A DNA stretch of 64,000 nucleotides from CAJXVY01 sp031580995. Its GTDB lineage: Bacteria; Actinomycetota; Actinomycetes; Actinomycetales; Microbacteriaceae. The translations under genes and the position numbers were made by a program. The stretch is from positions 77,051 to 141,050 of the forward strand of contig JAVLCC010000002.1 in NCBI GenBank assembly GCA_031580995.1. Direction: 5' to 3'. Below, piece after piece: positions 17,774 through 25,967 of the stretch. The first letter of the stretch is position 1, and the number at the start of each line of letters is the position of its first letter. The notes under the pieces were generated by a model, which was not told the DNA's origin, did no database searches, and saw only the letters and a list, made by a program, of their open reading frames with translations.

Positions 17774-18715
17774 ATGAATGCAGTTAGGACGGGAGTCAGC
17801 CCATATATCGAGATTGAAAGATCCGAATGGGCTGAATTGGGCTACTCGCTGAATCCTCCAATGACCGAAGCGGAGCTAGATCAGATTCGTGGACTAGGCG
17901 ATTTTCTAGACCTAACCGAGGTTCAAGAGGTTTATCTGCCACTTTCAAGACTTATCAATATGTATGCCCAATCAGAGCGATTGCTGCATAAGCAATCAAC
18001 CGATTACTTCGGTCCCCGAGCTAGTAAAACTCCATTTGTTATCGGTATCGCTGGATCTGTTGCCGTTGGGAAATCAACGGTCGCCCGAGTGTTAGAAAAA
18101 CTTCTCTCCCGATGGCCAGAAACTCCAAAGGTGGAACTGATAACAACCGATGGTTTTCTCTATCCAAACCGAGAGTTGGAAGCCAAAGGCTTGATGCTTA
18201 GAAAAGGGTTCCCGGAAAGCTATGACATCAAAGCTTTGATGAGCTTCATATCCGATATCAAATCAGGTGTTGGTGAGGTTTCGGCCCCTGTTTATGACCA
18301 CCTTACCTATGACATTCTCGCGGGAGAGCGTCAGATCGTTCACAACCCCGATGTTTTGATAATCGAGGGTTTAAATCTTTTGCAGCCCCCGCAGTTTGAT
18401 CAAGAGCTGGCACTGAGTGATTTTTTAGATTTTGGAATCTATGTTGATGCGGATTATAAAAACATCGAGAAATGGTTTATCTCTAGGTTTGAAAAACTTT
18501 GGAATTCAGCTTTTACCGACCCTAAGAGTTATTTTCACGACCTCACTAAAACCATGAACCCGGAACAAGCAATTGATCGGGCTGTAAAAACATGGAGAGA
18601 GATAAACCTTCCGAATCTAAAGGCAAATATCCTGCCAACCAAAAACCGAGCAACCGCTGTTTTGCAAAAGGGAAATAACCACAAAGTCGAATCGGTACTG
18701 CTGAGAAAGGTCTAG
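17774..18715 (+). CDS. coaA: Pantothenate kinase, type I
   Basis: Phosphorylates pantothenate, the first step of CoA synthesis. It has 313 residues, with P-loop GIAGSVAVGKST at about 91-102, TTDGFLYPN, the KGFPESYDIKALM motif and IIEGLNLLQPP, all diagnostic of bacterial type I CoaA. It is divergent from glmS and convergent with glmM. The stop codons of coaA and glmM share the palindrome CTAG (18712-18715), leaving no intergenic terminator. Placing CoA synthesis next to acpS, which uses CoA, is suggestive but may be chance. Confidence 0.95.
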   Translation: MNAVRTGVSPYIEIERSEWAELGYSLNPPMTEAELDQIRGLGDFLDLTEVQEVYLPLSRLINMYAQSERLLHKQSTDYFGPRASKTPFVIGIAGSVAVGKSTVARVLEKLLSRWPETPKVELITTDGFLYPNRELEAKGLMLRKGFPESYDIKALMSFISDIKSGVGEVSAPVYDHLTYDILAGERQIVHNPDVLIIEGLNLLQPPQFDQELALSDFLDFGIYVDADYKNIEKWFISRFEKLWNSAFTDPKSYFHDLTKTMNPEQAIDRAVKTWREINLPNLKANILPTKNRATAVLQKGNNHKVESVLLRKV

Positions 18716-20055
18716 AGGCTAAGTCTTTCGCTGACCTTATTGGCCAACCTGTCTGCCCATCCCTGAGCGGTTCCCGTGTCTGCGGCTTCCACCATCACCC
18801 GAACCAGATTTTCTGTTCCACTTGGCCGTAGCAACACTCTGCCACTAGATCCCATCTCTGACTCTGCTTGCGCAATGAAGGCAACTAGCTCTGGGTCATC
18901 GGTTTTTGATTTATCAACCCCTGAAACATTCACTAAAACCTGTGGGTAGCGAGTCATTTGTGATGTTAGTTCACTGAGCTTTTTTGAAGAAGCTGCCATT
19001 TCCGCCATCAGTTGTAAACCCGTGAGGATTCCATCTCCAGTGGTCGCGTGAGAGCTAAAAATAATGTGACCAGATTGTTCCCCGCCAAGGGTGTAGCCAC
19101 TATTTCGCATCTCTTCCAAAACATAACGGTCGCCAACCTTTGTTCTCAAAAGATTTATATTCGCCTGCTCCATAGCCTTAGCTAGGCCCAAATTGCTCAT
19201 GACCGTTGCCACCAGGGTGTCCCTTGCCAATTCTCCTCTGGCCTTCGCGGCTAGAGCCAGGATGGTCATGATTTCATCGCCGTCAACGATTTGGCCTTTT
19301 TCATCTATTGCCAAACATCTGTCTGCATCACCGTCAAAGGCAATCCCAATATCGGCATTTGATTCAATTACTTGGGTTTGTATTGCGCCTAAATGAGTTG
19401 AACCAAAACCTTGATTGATATTGGTTCCATCTGGATCTGCACCAATTACGATAACTTCGGCCCCGGCGTCCCTAATTGCCTCGGGTGCAACACCACTGGC
19501 TGCTCCGTGAGCACAATCCAAAACCACCGTCAAGCCATTTAGTGAGTTTTTCATGGTGCCCAGCAGGTGCACGGTGTATCTATCTTCAGCGTCTGCGAAA
19601 CGCCTTATTCTTCCAATATCCACACCGATGAATTCCTGATTGGGTCCCTGCATGGATTTTTCAATGGCGTCTTCAGTGTCATCCGGTAATTTATGACCGC
19701 CTCTGGCAAAAATCTTTATACCGTTATCAGGTGCTGGATTATGACTGGCTGAAATCATCACACCAAAATCTGCATCCAAATCTGCAGTCAAAAAAGCTGC
19801 GGCGGGGGTGGGCAAAACACCTGCGTCGTAAACATCAACCCCAGATGCTGCCAAACCGGCGCTCATCGAACTTGAAATGAAGTCAGAGCTGAGCCTTGGG
19901 TCGTGGGCAATCACGGCAATTGGTTTTCTAGCTTCTGATCTGGCCTGTTTTCCTAAAACATCTGCCGCACCTCTTGCGAGGGAAACACAAAACTCAGCGG
20001 TGATATCTCGTCCCGCGAGACCACGAACGCCATCTGTTCCAAATAGTCTGGCCAT
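18712..20055 (-). CDS. glmM: Phosphoglucosamine mutase
   Basis: Converts glucosamine-6-phosphate to glucosamine-1-phosphate for UDP-GlcNAc. It has 447 residues. The start ARLFGTDGVRGLAGRDI, the phosphoserine loop VMISASHNPAPDNGIK, the metal site IAFDGDADRCLAID and the sugar motif GGEQSGHIIF are all present, along with the C-terminal phosphate-binding RPSGTENLVRVMVE. It lies 18 bp downstream of rpsI in the rplM-rpsI-glmM order, usual in actinobacteria. Confidence 0.96.
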   Translation of the reverse strand: MARLFGTDGVRGLAGRDITAEFCVSLARGAADVLGKQARSEARKPIAVIAHDPRLSSDFISSSMSAGLAASGVDVYDAGVLPTPAAAFLTADLDADFGVMISASHNPAPDNGIKIFARGGHKLPDDTEDAIEKSMQGPNQEFIGVDIGRIRRFADAEDRYTVHLLGTMKNSLNGLTVVLDCAHGAASGVAPEAIRDAGAEVIVIGADPDGTNINQGFGSTHLGAIQTQVIESNADIGIAFDGDADRCLAIDEKGQIVDGDEIMTILALAAKARGELARDTLVATVMSNLGLAKAMEQANINLLRTKVGDRYVLEEMRNSGYTLGGEQSGHIIFSSHATTGDGILTGLQLMAEMAASSKKLSELTSQMTRYPQVLVNVSGVDKSKTDDPELVAFIAQAESEMGSSGRVLLRPSGTENLVRVMVEAADTGTAQGWADRLANKVSERLSL

Positions 20056-20073
20056 AGCCCAGAGTCTAGAGGA

Positions 20074-20541
20074 CTAGCGCTTGGAGAACTGTGAAGCCTT
20101 GCGAGCCTTTTTCAGACCAGCCTTCTTGCGCTCCTTGATTCGAGAATCACGAGAGAGGAAGCCTGAGCTTTTCAAGTCTTTGCGGTTGTTATCGGTGTCA
20201 ATCTCGTTTAGTGCACGAGCAATGCCCAAACGCAATGCACCTGCCTGGCCAGCAACTCCGCCGCCAGAGATTCTTGCGATTACGTCATAAGCGCCCTGCA
20301 GGTCCAATACCTTGAATGGGTCAGTGATTAGTTGCTGGTGAAGCTTATTGGGGAAGTAATCCTGTAATTCACGACCGTTTACGGTGATTTTGCCAGTCCC
20401 TGGCATCAGTCGAACCCTGGCACTTGCCTCTTTGCGTCGTCCCAATCCTGCACCATTTTGGGTCAGTGTTCCTCTGGAGCGAACCTCGGTTTTAACCTCG
20501 GTCTCGGTTGAATAATCGTTCTCTGTGGTTGTCTCGGCCAA
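20074..20541 (-). CDS. rpsI: 30S ribosomal protein S9
   Basis: Small-subunit protein whose C-terminal tail reaches the P-site tRNA. The open frame extends to 20613 but overlaps rplM. A TTG at 20541 follows the rplM stop and has AAGGAAAA about 4 bases upstream, giving 155 residues. The first 25 or so residues are an acidic, Thr/Glu-rich extension (ETTTENDYSTETEVKTEV). The core begins near GRRKEASARVRLMPG and ends in the usual basic KKARKASQFSKR. A TTG start for an abundant ribosomal protein is notable. Confidence 0.93.
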   Translation of the reverse strand: MAETTTENDYSTETEVKTEVRSRGTLTQNGAGLGRRKEASARVRLMPGTGKITVNGRELQDYFPNKLHQQLITDPFKVLDLQGAYDVIARISGGGVAGQAGALRLGIARALNEIDTDNNRKDLKSSGFLSRDSRIKERKKAGLKKARKASQFSKR

Positions 20542-20551
20542 GTTATTTTCC

Positions 20552-20995
20552 TTACTGGGCAATCTGATCGATGGTGTAGGTCTGTGGCTGCTGAGCCTCG
20601 TGAGGGTGCTCACTGCCGCGGTAAACCTTCAGCTTGGAAGCAATCTGGTCACCGAGTTTGTTTTTTGGAAGCATTCCCTTGACAGCTTTTTCTACTGCCT
20701 TTTCAGGGTTTTTATCCATTAGTTCTTCATAAGAAACTGATTTCAACCCACCTGGGTAACCACTGTGACGGTAGGCCCTCTTCTGTGAGAGTTTGTTCCC
20801 GGTTAGAACAGCTTTCTCGGCGTTGATGATAATTACAAAGTCTCCGGTGTCCATGTGAGGAGCAAAGGTTGGTTTGTGCTTTCCGCGCAGCAATGTTGCT
20901 GCATGACTGGCCAGACGACCCAGTACCACGTCAGATGCGTCGATGACGTGCCACTTGTGATCAAGCTCACTGGCCTTAGGTGAATATGTACGCAC
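20552..20995 (-). CDS. rplM: 50S ribosomal protein L13
   Basis: Early-assembly large-subunit protein, 147 residues. It has the conserved stretch WHVIDASDVVLGRLASHAATLLRGK, GDFVIIINAEKAVLTGNK and YRHSGYPGGL. First gene of rplM-rpsI-glmM. A good minus-strand promoter and a small palindrome lie in the 115 bp upstream. The spacing of 10 bp to rpsI supports co-transcription. Confidence 0.97.
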   Translation of the reverse strand: MRTYSPKASELDHKWHVIDASDVVLGRLASHAATLLRGKHKPTFAPHMDTGDFVIIINAEKAVLTGNKLSQKRAYRHSGYPGGLKSVSYEELMDKNPEKAVEKAVKGMLPKNKLGDQIASKLKVYRGSEHPHEAQQPQTYTIDQIAQ

Positions 20996-21024
20996 GCTAA
21001 ATTCCTTTTGTTATCTAAACAGGT

Positions 21025-21041
21025 GATTCACGTTGTGAATC
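21025..21041 (-). promoter_or_regulatory. Inverted repeat in the rplM leader
   Basis: GATTCAC and GTGAATC form a perfect 7-bp inverted repeat around three bases, about 30 bp upstream of the rplM start and downstream of the predicted promoter. It could be an RNA hairpin for autoregulation by L13 or a DNA operator; nothing in the sequence decides between them. Confidence 0.4.
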
Positions 21042-21073
21042 GATGTTGGCAAACCCGCCAAACCCAAACGATA

Positions 21074-21103
21074 ATACTAGCCTTTGATACCCCTTAGGGT
21101 CAA
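21074..21103 (-). promoter_or_regulatory. rplM operon promoter
   Basis: On the minus strand TTGACC (21098-21103) and TAGTAT (21074-21079) are separated by 18 bases, close to the housekeeping sigma consensus. It sits right after the truA stop, so rplM-rpsI-glmM can be transcribed separately from the alpha operon. Confidence 0.7.
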
Positions 21104-21110
21104 CCAAAAA

Positions 21111-21944
21111 CTACTCCAGAGTCCTCAGATTTCTAGTCTTTTCGGCCTGTTCGGCCAAAAGGTGGTCCTCAGGATAATTAACCTTCATCAGCGTGAGCCC
21201 CTCCGCTCCAACCACCTTAAATTTTCCAACCCGCTTTTTCTGATTCAATATCGTGAGCAACTGCTCAAAAGTAAGTTCGTTTTCGCCGATTGCAACCAAT
21301 GCACCGACAATCGATCTGACCTGGTTATGACAAAAAGCATCTGCCTCTAAATCAATGATGATCTCATCCTCAGTTTGTGAAACCTGCAACTTTTTCATTT
21401 CTCGTATGGTCGTGGAGCCCGCTCTTCTTTTGCAAAATGCGGCAAAATCATGCAATCCAAGAAGTAATTGTCCCGCCTCCTGCATTCTTTTTGCATCAAG
21501 AGGGTATTTATGCCAAAGCTGATACCTGCCGATTAGGGGGTTTTCAATATTTGACTGATTTATTCGGTATTTATATTCACGACTAGTGGCGGAAAACCTG
21601 GCATGAAAACCATCGGGGGCCAATTCAACTTTGTGAACCCGCAAATCTCTTGGAAGCATCGCGTTTAGTCTTTTCGGCAAACCAGATTTGATTCTTCTTG
21701 CCTGAATGGGATTCAAATCAACATGCAAAACCTGAGCTACAGCGTGAACACCCGCATCGGTTCTGCCGGCAATCCTTAGTCCGTTTTCTAATTCACCGAA
21801 AATGACCTCAAGCGCATTCACCAAGTCACCCTCAACGGTTCTTAGTCCTGGCTGAATAGCCCATCCAGAAAAATCGGTTCCGTCATAGGCGAGGTCAATC
21901 CGGAAACGACGAAGCCCGCCAGGTGTGCTGGCGGGCTTAGTCAT
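21111..21944 (-). CDS. truA: tRNA pseudouridine(38-40) synthase TruA
   Basis: Isomerises uridines 38-40 in tRNA anticodon arms. It has 277 residues. The catalytic aspartate is in GRTDAGVHAVAQVLH; the start RFRIDLAYDGTDFSGWAIQPG and DAFCHNQVRSIVGALV are diagnostic. Six bases after rplQ, it is the last gene of the alpha operon, as in other actinobacteria. Confidence 0.96.
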   Translation of the reverse strand: MTKPASTPGGLRRFRIDLAYDGTDFSGWAIQPGLRTVEGDLVNALEVIFGELENGLRIAGRTDAGVHAVAQVLHVDLNPIQARRIKSGLPKRLNAMLPRDLRVHKVELAPDGFHARFSATSREYKYRINQSNIENPLIGRYQLWHKYPLDAKRMQEAGQLLLGLHDFAAFCKRRAGSTTIREMKKLQVSQTEDEIIIDLEADAFCHNQVRSIVGALVAIGENELTFEQLLTILNQKKRVGKFKVVGAEGLTLMKVNYPEDHLLAEQAEKTRNLRTLE

Positions 21945-21950
21945 AACTTC

Positions 21951-22666
21951 TTACTTCTTATCCTCGGAGTCAGCCTCGGTAGCTTCCTCAGCGGGTGCCT
22001 CTTCAGCTACTGGCTCTTCAGCCGGCGCCTCTTCGGCGGCAGCTTCCTCAGCAGGTGCCTCTTCAGCCGGTGCTTCCTCGGCTGCTGCCTCTTCAGCAGG
22101 AGCCTGCTCTTCGGTCACTGCCTCTGCCTGAGTTTCCTCAACGGCTTCCNNNNNNNNNNNNNNNNNNNNNNNNNNNNNNNNNNNNNNNNNNNNNNNNNNN
22201 NNNNNNNNNNNNNNNNNNNNNNNNNNNNNNNNNNNNNNNNNNNNNNNNNAGCACTTGCCTTGACTGTGTTTTCAAGCTTTTTCTTGTTTGACTTGGGCTT
22301 TGGCTCTACTTTTTCCAAAACCAACTCAATAACAGCCATAGGGGCGTTATCACCCTTGCGGTAGCCAAGCTTGGTGATTCTGGTGTAGCCACCTTCGCGA
22401 CCCTCCATCAATGGAGCAATCTCTGTGAAAAGCTCGTGAACTACTGACTTGTCGTGAATCTGGGTCATCACCTTGCGACGAGCGTGCAGGTCTCCACGCT
22501 TTGCGAATGTAATCAAACGCTCAGCAATTGGACGAAGACGTTTTGCCTTGGTCTCGGTTGTGGTGATGCTGCGGTGCTTGAAAAGTGAGCTGGCCATATT
22601 GATCAGCATCAATCTCTCGTGGGCTGGACCGCCACCGAGTCTTGCTCCCTTAGTTGGGCTTGCCAT
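21951..22666 (-). CDS. rplQ: 50S ribosomal protein L17 with acidic C-terminal tail (contains assembly gap)
   Basis: The N-terminal part up to about residue 120 is ordinary L17 (RLGGGPAHERLMLINMASSLFKH, KMT-type core, TRITKLGYRKGDNAPMAVIEL). After a basic KPKPKSNKKK stretch the sequence runs into 100 N (22150-22249). Beyond the gap the minus strand encodes 65 more residues built of AEEAPAEE-like units ending EADSEDKK and a stop at 21951. The two parts are not in the same frame across 100 bases, which is expected for a gap of unknown true size. L17 lies near the peptide exit tunnel, so the tail may be surface-exposed. Normal L17 is about 120 residues. Confidence 0.85.
21954..22149 (-). repeat. 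Ala/Glu-rich low-complexity repeat in rplQ
   Basis: Degenerate 12-30 bp units encoding GAAGAGGCN-type Glu-Glu-Ala and Ala-Pro-Ala. This repetition is the likely reason the assembly broke next to it. Confidence 0.8.
22150..22249. other. Assembly gap of 100 N inside rplQ
   Basis: Exactly 100 N, the usual placeholder for a gap of unknown length. It interrupts the low-complexity tail of L17. Confidence 0.95.
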
Positions 22667-22696
22667 TGTCTATCTCCTTGACTTTCTAAATCCGGC

Positions 22697-23680
22697 CTAG
22701 TTGTCTTCTTCGAAACCTGAGAAATAAGCGCTGTCGAAGCCAGGAACTGCGTCTTTGAACTTCAAGCCCATCTCAGAGAGCTTGTCGCGAACCTCATCAA
22801 CACTCTTTGAACCGAAGTTACGAATGTTCATCAGCTGGTCCTCGCTCAGTGCAATCAACTCACTAACGGTGTTGATTCCTTCACGCTTCAGGCAGTTATA
22901 GCTTCGAACTGTGAGATCTAGATCCTCAATCGGGGTTGCTAGTTCACCACTCTCCTGCTGCTCAACTGGAGCTGGGCCAATTTCAATACCCTCAGCCTCT
23001 TCGTTTAGGTTCTTGGCCAAACCAAACAGTTCAACCAAAGTTGATCCAGCGCTTGCAACCGCATCCTTAGGTGCCATTGAGTGCTTGGTCTCAATATCTA
23101 AAACCAACTTGTCAAAGTTTGTGAACTCACCTGCACGAGTTGCCTCAACGCGGTAGCTAACTTTCAACACTGGGCTGTAGATACTGTCAATTGGAATCAC
23201 ACCGGCTTCAGCATCTGGGTTACGGTTCTGAGCTGCAGAAACATATCCTCTACCACGCTCAATGGTGAATTCAATTTCTAGTTTTGACTTGGTGTTCAAT
23301 GTTGCAATCACCAAATCTGGGTTGTGAATCTCAACTCCCGCTGGGGCCTGAATATCGGCTGCTGTTGCTGCCCCTGCACCACTTTTGGTGAGGTGAGCAA
23401 CAACTGGCTCATCGTGCTCGCTGGAGACAACCAGCTCTTTGATGTTTAGAACGATTTCAACTACGTCTTCCTTGACGCCCTCAACAGTTGCAAACTCGTG
23501 AGGAACACCAGCGATTCTGATGTTGGTAACAGCTGCACCGGGAATGCTTGACAACAGGGTGCGGCGCATCGAGTTTCCAAGGGTGTAACCAAAACCTGGC
23601 TCCAATGGTTCAAGCGTGAACCTCGAGCGATTATCTGCAATTACTTCTTCGTTTAGGGTTGGTCTCTGTGCAATTAGCAC
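22697..23680 (-). CDS. rpoA: DNA-directed RNA polymerase alpha subunit
   Basis: Assembly platform of RNA polymerase, 327 residues. The N-terminal domain has FTLEPLEPGFGYTLGNSMRRTLLSSIPGAAV; the C-terminal domain (about 245-310) has LTVRSYNCLKREGINTVSEL and IRNFGSKSVDEVRDKL, which contacts UP elements and activators. The GTG start has AAGGAAG upstream. It lies between rpsK and rplQ; rpsD, which often precedes rpoA, is absent here. Confidence 0.97.
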   Translation of the reverse strand: MLIAQRPTLNEEVIADNRSRFTLEPLEPGFGYTLGNSMRRTLLSSIPGAAVTNIRIAGVPHEFATVEGVKEDVVEIVLNIKELVVSSEHDEPVVAHLTKSGAGAATAADIQAPAGVEIHNPDLVIATLNTKSKLEIEFTIERGRGYVSAAQNRNPDAEAGVIPIDSIYSPVLKVSYRVEATRAGEFTNFDKLVLDIETKHSMAPKDAVASAGSTLVELFGLAKNLNEEAEGIEIGPAPVEQQESGELATPIEDLDLTVRSYNCLKREGINTVSELIALSEDQLMNIRNFGSKSVDEVRDKLSEMGLKFKDAVPGFDSAYFSGFEEDN

Positions 23681-23774
23681 TTTTACTTCCTTTCAGCTAA
23701 GCATCCGCCATATGACACTTATCCATTTGATTCTTTTATTGTCGCGGCTGGCGTCCGCGATAAATTTTTTAGTT

Positions 23775-24173
23775 TTAGACGCGACGACGCTTGGGAGGAC
23801 GAACTCCGTTATGCGCCTGTGGTGTTACGTCTTGGATTGAGCCAACCTCCAGGCCAGCGGCCTGAAGTGAACGAATCGCGGTCTCACGACCTGAACCTGG
23901 TCCCTTCACAAAAACATCGACCTTTTTCACACCGTGGTCGCCAGCTTTTCTAGCTGCTGCCTCGGCTGCCATCTGGGCTGCGAATGGGGTTGATTTTCTA
24001 CTTCCCTTGAACCCAACATCACCACTTGAACTCCATGCCACTACAGCACCCGTTGGGTCGGTGATGGAAATGATGGTGTTGTTGAATGTGCTACGAATAT
24101 GAGCCTGTCCTGCAGGGATATTCTTTTTATCTTTTTTCCTTGGCTTACGCACTGCGGATTTTGGAGCTGCCAT
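23775..24173 (-). CDS. rpsK: 30S ribosomal protein S11
   Basis: Platform protein of the small subunit, 132 residues. Conserved AHIRSTFNNTIISITDPTGAVVAWSS, GFKGSRKSTPFAAQMAAE and the end TPQAHNGVRPPKRRRV are present. It follows rpsM by 25 bp. Its last residues (PPKRRRV) are the usual rRNA-binding basic tail. No rpsD follows; a 94-bp spacer leads to rpoA. Confidence 0.97.
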   Translation of the reverse strand: MAAPKSAVRKPRKKDKKNIPAGQAHIRSTFNNTIISITDPTGAVVAWSSSGDVGFKGSRKSTPFAAQMAAEAAARKAGDHGVKKVDVFVKGPGSGRETAIRSLQAAGLEVGSIQDVTPQAHNGVRPPKRRRV

Positions 24174-24198
24174 GAATCTGTTTACCTCTCTCTAACGC

Positions 24199-24576
24199 TT
24201 AGCGCGCTGCTTTTTTCTTGCCGGCCACTGTGCGCTTCGGTCCCTTGCGACCGCGAGCGTTAGTTTTGGTTCGCTGACCACGAACCGGTAGTCCCTTACG
24301 GTGGCGAATTCCCTGATAGCTTCCAATCTCAACCTTGCGGCGAATGTTGGAAGAAACGTCTCGTCTTAGATCACCCTCGACCTTTAGGTTTGCCTCGATG
24401 TAATCACGAATGGCAATCAACTGCTCATCAGTTAGGTCTTTCACACGGGTGTTTTTGTCGATACCGGTTTCAGTTAAAGCCTGAACGGATCGAGTGCGGC
24501 CAATGCCGAAGATATAAGTTAGTGAGATCTCTACTCGCTTTTCACGAGGGATATCCACTCCTGCTATACGTGCCAT
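24199..24576 (-). CDS. rpsM: 30S ribosomal protein S13
   Basis: Head protein contacting the P-site tRNA and the large subunit (bridge B1). It has 125 residues: ARIAGVDIPREKRVEISLTYIFGIG at the start, SYQGIRHRKGLPVRGQRTKTNARG and a basic C terminus KRTVAGKKKAAR. A good AGGAG precedes the ATG. The spacer of about 105 bp before it, after rpmJ, contains two small hairpins. Confidence 0.97.
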   Translation of the reverse strand: MARIAGVDIPREKRVEISLTYIFGIGRTRSVQALTETGIDKNTRVKDLTDEQLIAIRDYIEANLKVEGDLRRDVSSNIRRKVEIGSYQGIRHRKGLPVRGQRTKTNARGRKGPKRTVAGKKKAAR

Positions 24577-24621
24577 GAGGATGTTCTCCTATTTTCTACG
24601 GAAGGTCTTTGGCATACTCAC

Positions 24622-24658
24622 CCTGATTTGGCTAATCAGGCTCTCGCCTTCTCGAGAG
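24622..24658 (-). promoter_or_regulatory. Two tandem hairpins in the rpmJ-rpsM spacer
   Basis: CTCTCG/CGAGAG (24641-24658) and CCTGATT/AATCAGG (24622-24640) are two small inverted repeats side by side, in the only sizeable spacer of the infA-rpmJ-rpsM-rpsK run. Neither is followed by a T run. They may form a leader structure upstream of rpsM, but the stems are short. Confidence 0.35.
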
Positions 24659-24682
24659 GTATTACGAGCTGCCCTGGTTTTG

Positions 24683-24796
24683 CTAGCCCTGGCGCTGCTT
24701 GTGACGGGGGTTACTGCAGATGACCATCACTCGTCCGTGACGACGGATGACTCGGCAGCTGTCACAAATCTTTTTTACGCTTGGGTTTACTTTCAT
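24683..24796 (-). CDS. rpmJ: 50S ribosomal protein L36
   Basis: A 37-residue protein from an ATG at 24796 with GGAAAG upstream. The sequence starts MKVNPSVKKICDSC and ends NPRHKQRQG, matching L36. Cys11, Cys14, Cys27 and His32 form the zinc site of the C-plus type, so no zinc-independent form is implied. It lies 9 bp after infA in the normal infA-rpmJ-rpsM order. Confidence 0.96.
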   Translation of the reverse strand: MKVNPSVKKICDSCRVIRRHGRVMVICSNPRHKQRQG

Positions 24797-24805
24797 CGTC
24801 TTTCC

Positions 24806-25027
24806 TTACTTATAGCGATAAATGATGCGGCCACGGTTTAGGTCGTAAGTGCTCAACTCCACAATCACGCGATCCTCGGGGAGGATGCGGATGTAGTGCT
24901 GACGCATTTTTCCTGAGATGTGAGCCAAAACTGTGTGTCCATTGGTCAATTCGACCTTAAACATCGCATTCGGCAGAGCCTCAACGATCTGACCCTCGAT
25001 CTCAATAACGCCGTCTTTGTTGGCCAT
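24806..25027 (-). CDS. infA: Translation initiation factor IF-1
   Basis: A 73-residue OB-fold protein that binds the ribosomal A site during initiation. The sequence ANKDGVIEIEGQIVEALPNAMFKVEL, ISGKMRQHYIRILPEDRVIVELS and the end LNRGRIIYRYK are near-consensus. About 120 bp separate it from map, containing a small GCTAA/TTAGC repeat and probably a promoter, so infA may start its own transcript. Confidence 0.97.
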   Translation of the reverse strand: MANKDGVIEIEGQIVEALPNAMFKVELTNGHTVLAHISGKMRQHYIRILPEDRVIVELSTYDLNRGRIIYRYK

Positions 25028-25145
25028 AGCCTCACTTATTCACTAGTCCGGTCGGCAAAAAACACACTCCAGCAACCTCAATATGGGATGGAAGGCATGT
25101 GTTAGAAGCCAAGCTAAAAGCTTAGCGAATAACTAGGCTAACTGT

Positions 25146-25967
25146 CTAGCTTTTTGGCGGAATAGCTTTGATGCCAAATTTGGCCAGTTCGCTCTCTCCA
25201 CCGTCTTCTGAGGTTAATACCCAAAGACCTTTGCTGTGAACGGCAATTGAATGCTCCCAGTGAGCACCATCCCCGCCATCGCTGGTTTTCACAGTCCAGT
25301 CATCTTCATGGACATAAGTCTCATTAGAACCGGCTGTGAGCATCGGCTCTATTGCCACAACCAGTCCAGGAACTATTTTTGGGAGTCTTTCTCTAACTCC
25401 GTAGTTATAAACAGGTGGGTCCTCGTGCATGGATCTGCCAATACCGTGGCCAACATACTGCTCCAAAATTCCGAAGCTGCTGTTTTTCTCAACAAAGTCC
25501 TCAATCGCAACCCCCACGTGATTCAGTCTCTTACCAAAATAAAGAGCTGCGATTCCCTCCCACAGTGACCCATAGGTAACATCACTGAGACTCTGCCTGG
25601 ATTGATCGGGGTTAGTTCCTGGGACTATTACCGTTATCGCCCGATCACCATTCCAGCCATTCAATAACGCTCCACAGTCAATACTTAGAATATCGCCCGC
25701 TTCTAATGGCCTGTTATTTGGAATTCCGTGAACAATCTCGTCATTCACTGAGGCGCAAATGGTGTGTTTATACCCAGGCACTAATTGAAAATTAGGGACA
25801 CCACCCGCTGTGCGGATAACATCTTCAGCAATTGCGTCTAATTCAAGTGTTGTAACTCCGGGTTTTATTGCTTCGCGAACCTTTGAGAGTGCTTTAGCGG
25901 TGAGTTCACCAGCTGGAATCATTGCCGCAATATCGGCATCAGATTTTTTTGTGAAGCTTGAGCGCAT
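25146..25967 (-). CDS. map: Type I methionine aminopeptidase
   Basis: Removes N-terminal Met from nascent proteins, 273 residues. Metal ligands lie in IDCGALLNGWNGDRA, the HGIGRSMHEDP segment, VVAIEPML and EHSIAV. The substrate-site HGIPNN motif is also present. The start overlaps the adk stop by 1 bp. The secY-adk-map-infA order is classic for Gram-positive bacteria. Confidence 0.95.
   Translation of the reverse strand: MRSSFTKKSDADIAAMIPAGELTAKALSKVREAIKPGVTTLELDAIAEDVIRTAGGVPNFQLVPGYKHTICASVNDEIVHGIPNNRPLEAGDILSIDCGALLNGWNGDRAITVIVPGTNPDQSRQSLSDVTYGSLWEGIAALYFGKRLNHVGVAIEDFVEKNSSFGILEQYVGHGIGRSMHEDPPVYNYGVRERLPKIVPGLVVAIEPMLTAGSNETYVHEDDWTVKTSDGGDGAHWEHSIAVHSKGLWVLTSEDGGESELAKFGIKAIPPKS

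Noticed and set aside
21925..22291. Plus-strand Ala/Ser-rich open frames opposite rplQ
   Set aside because: Antisense reading of the AEE repeat; no ribosome site and no homologous features.
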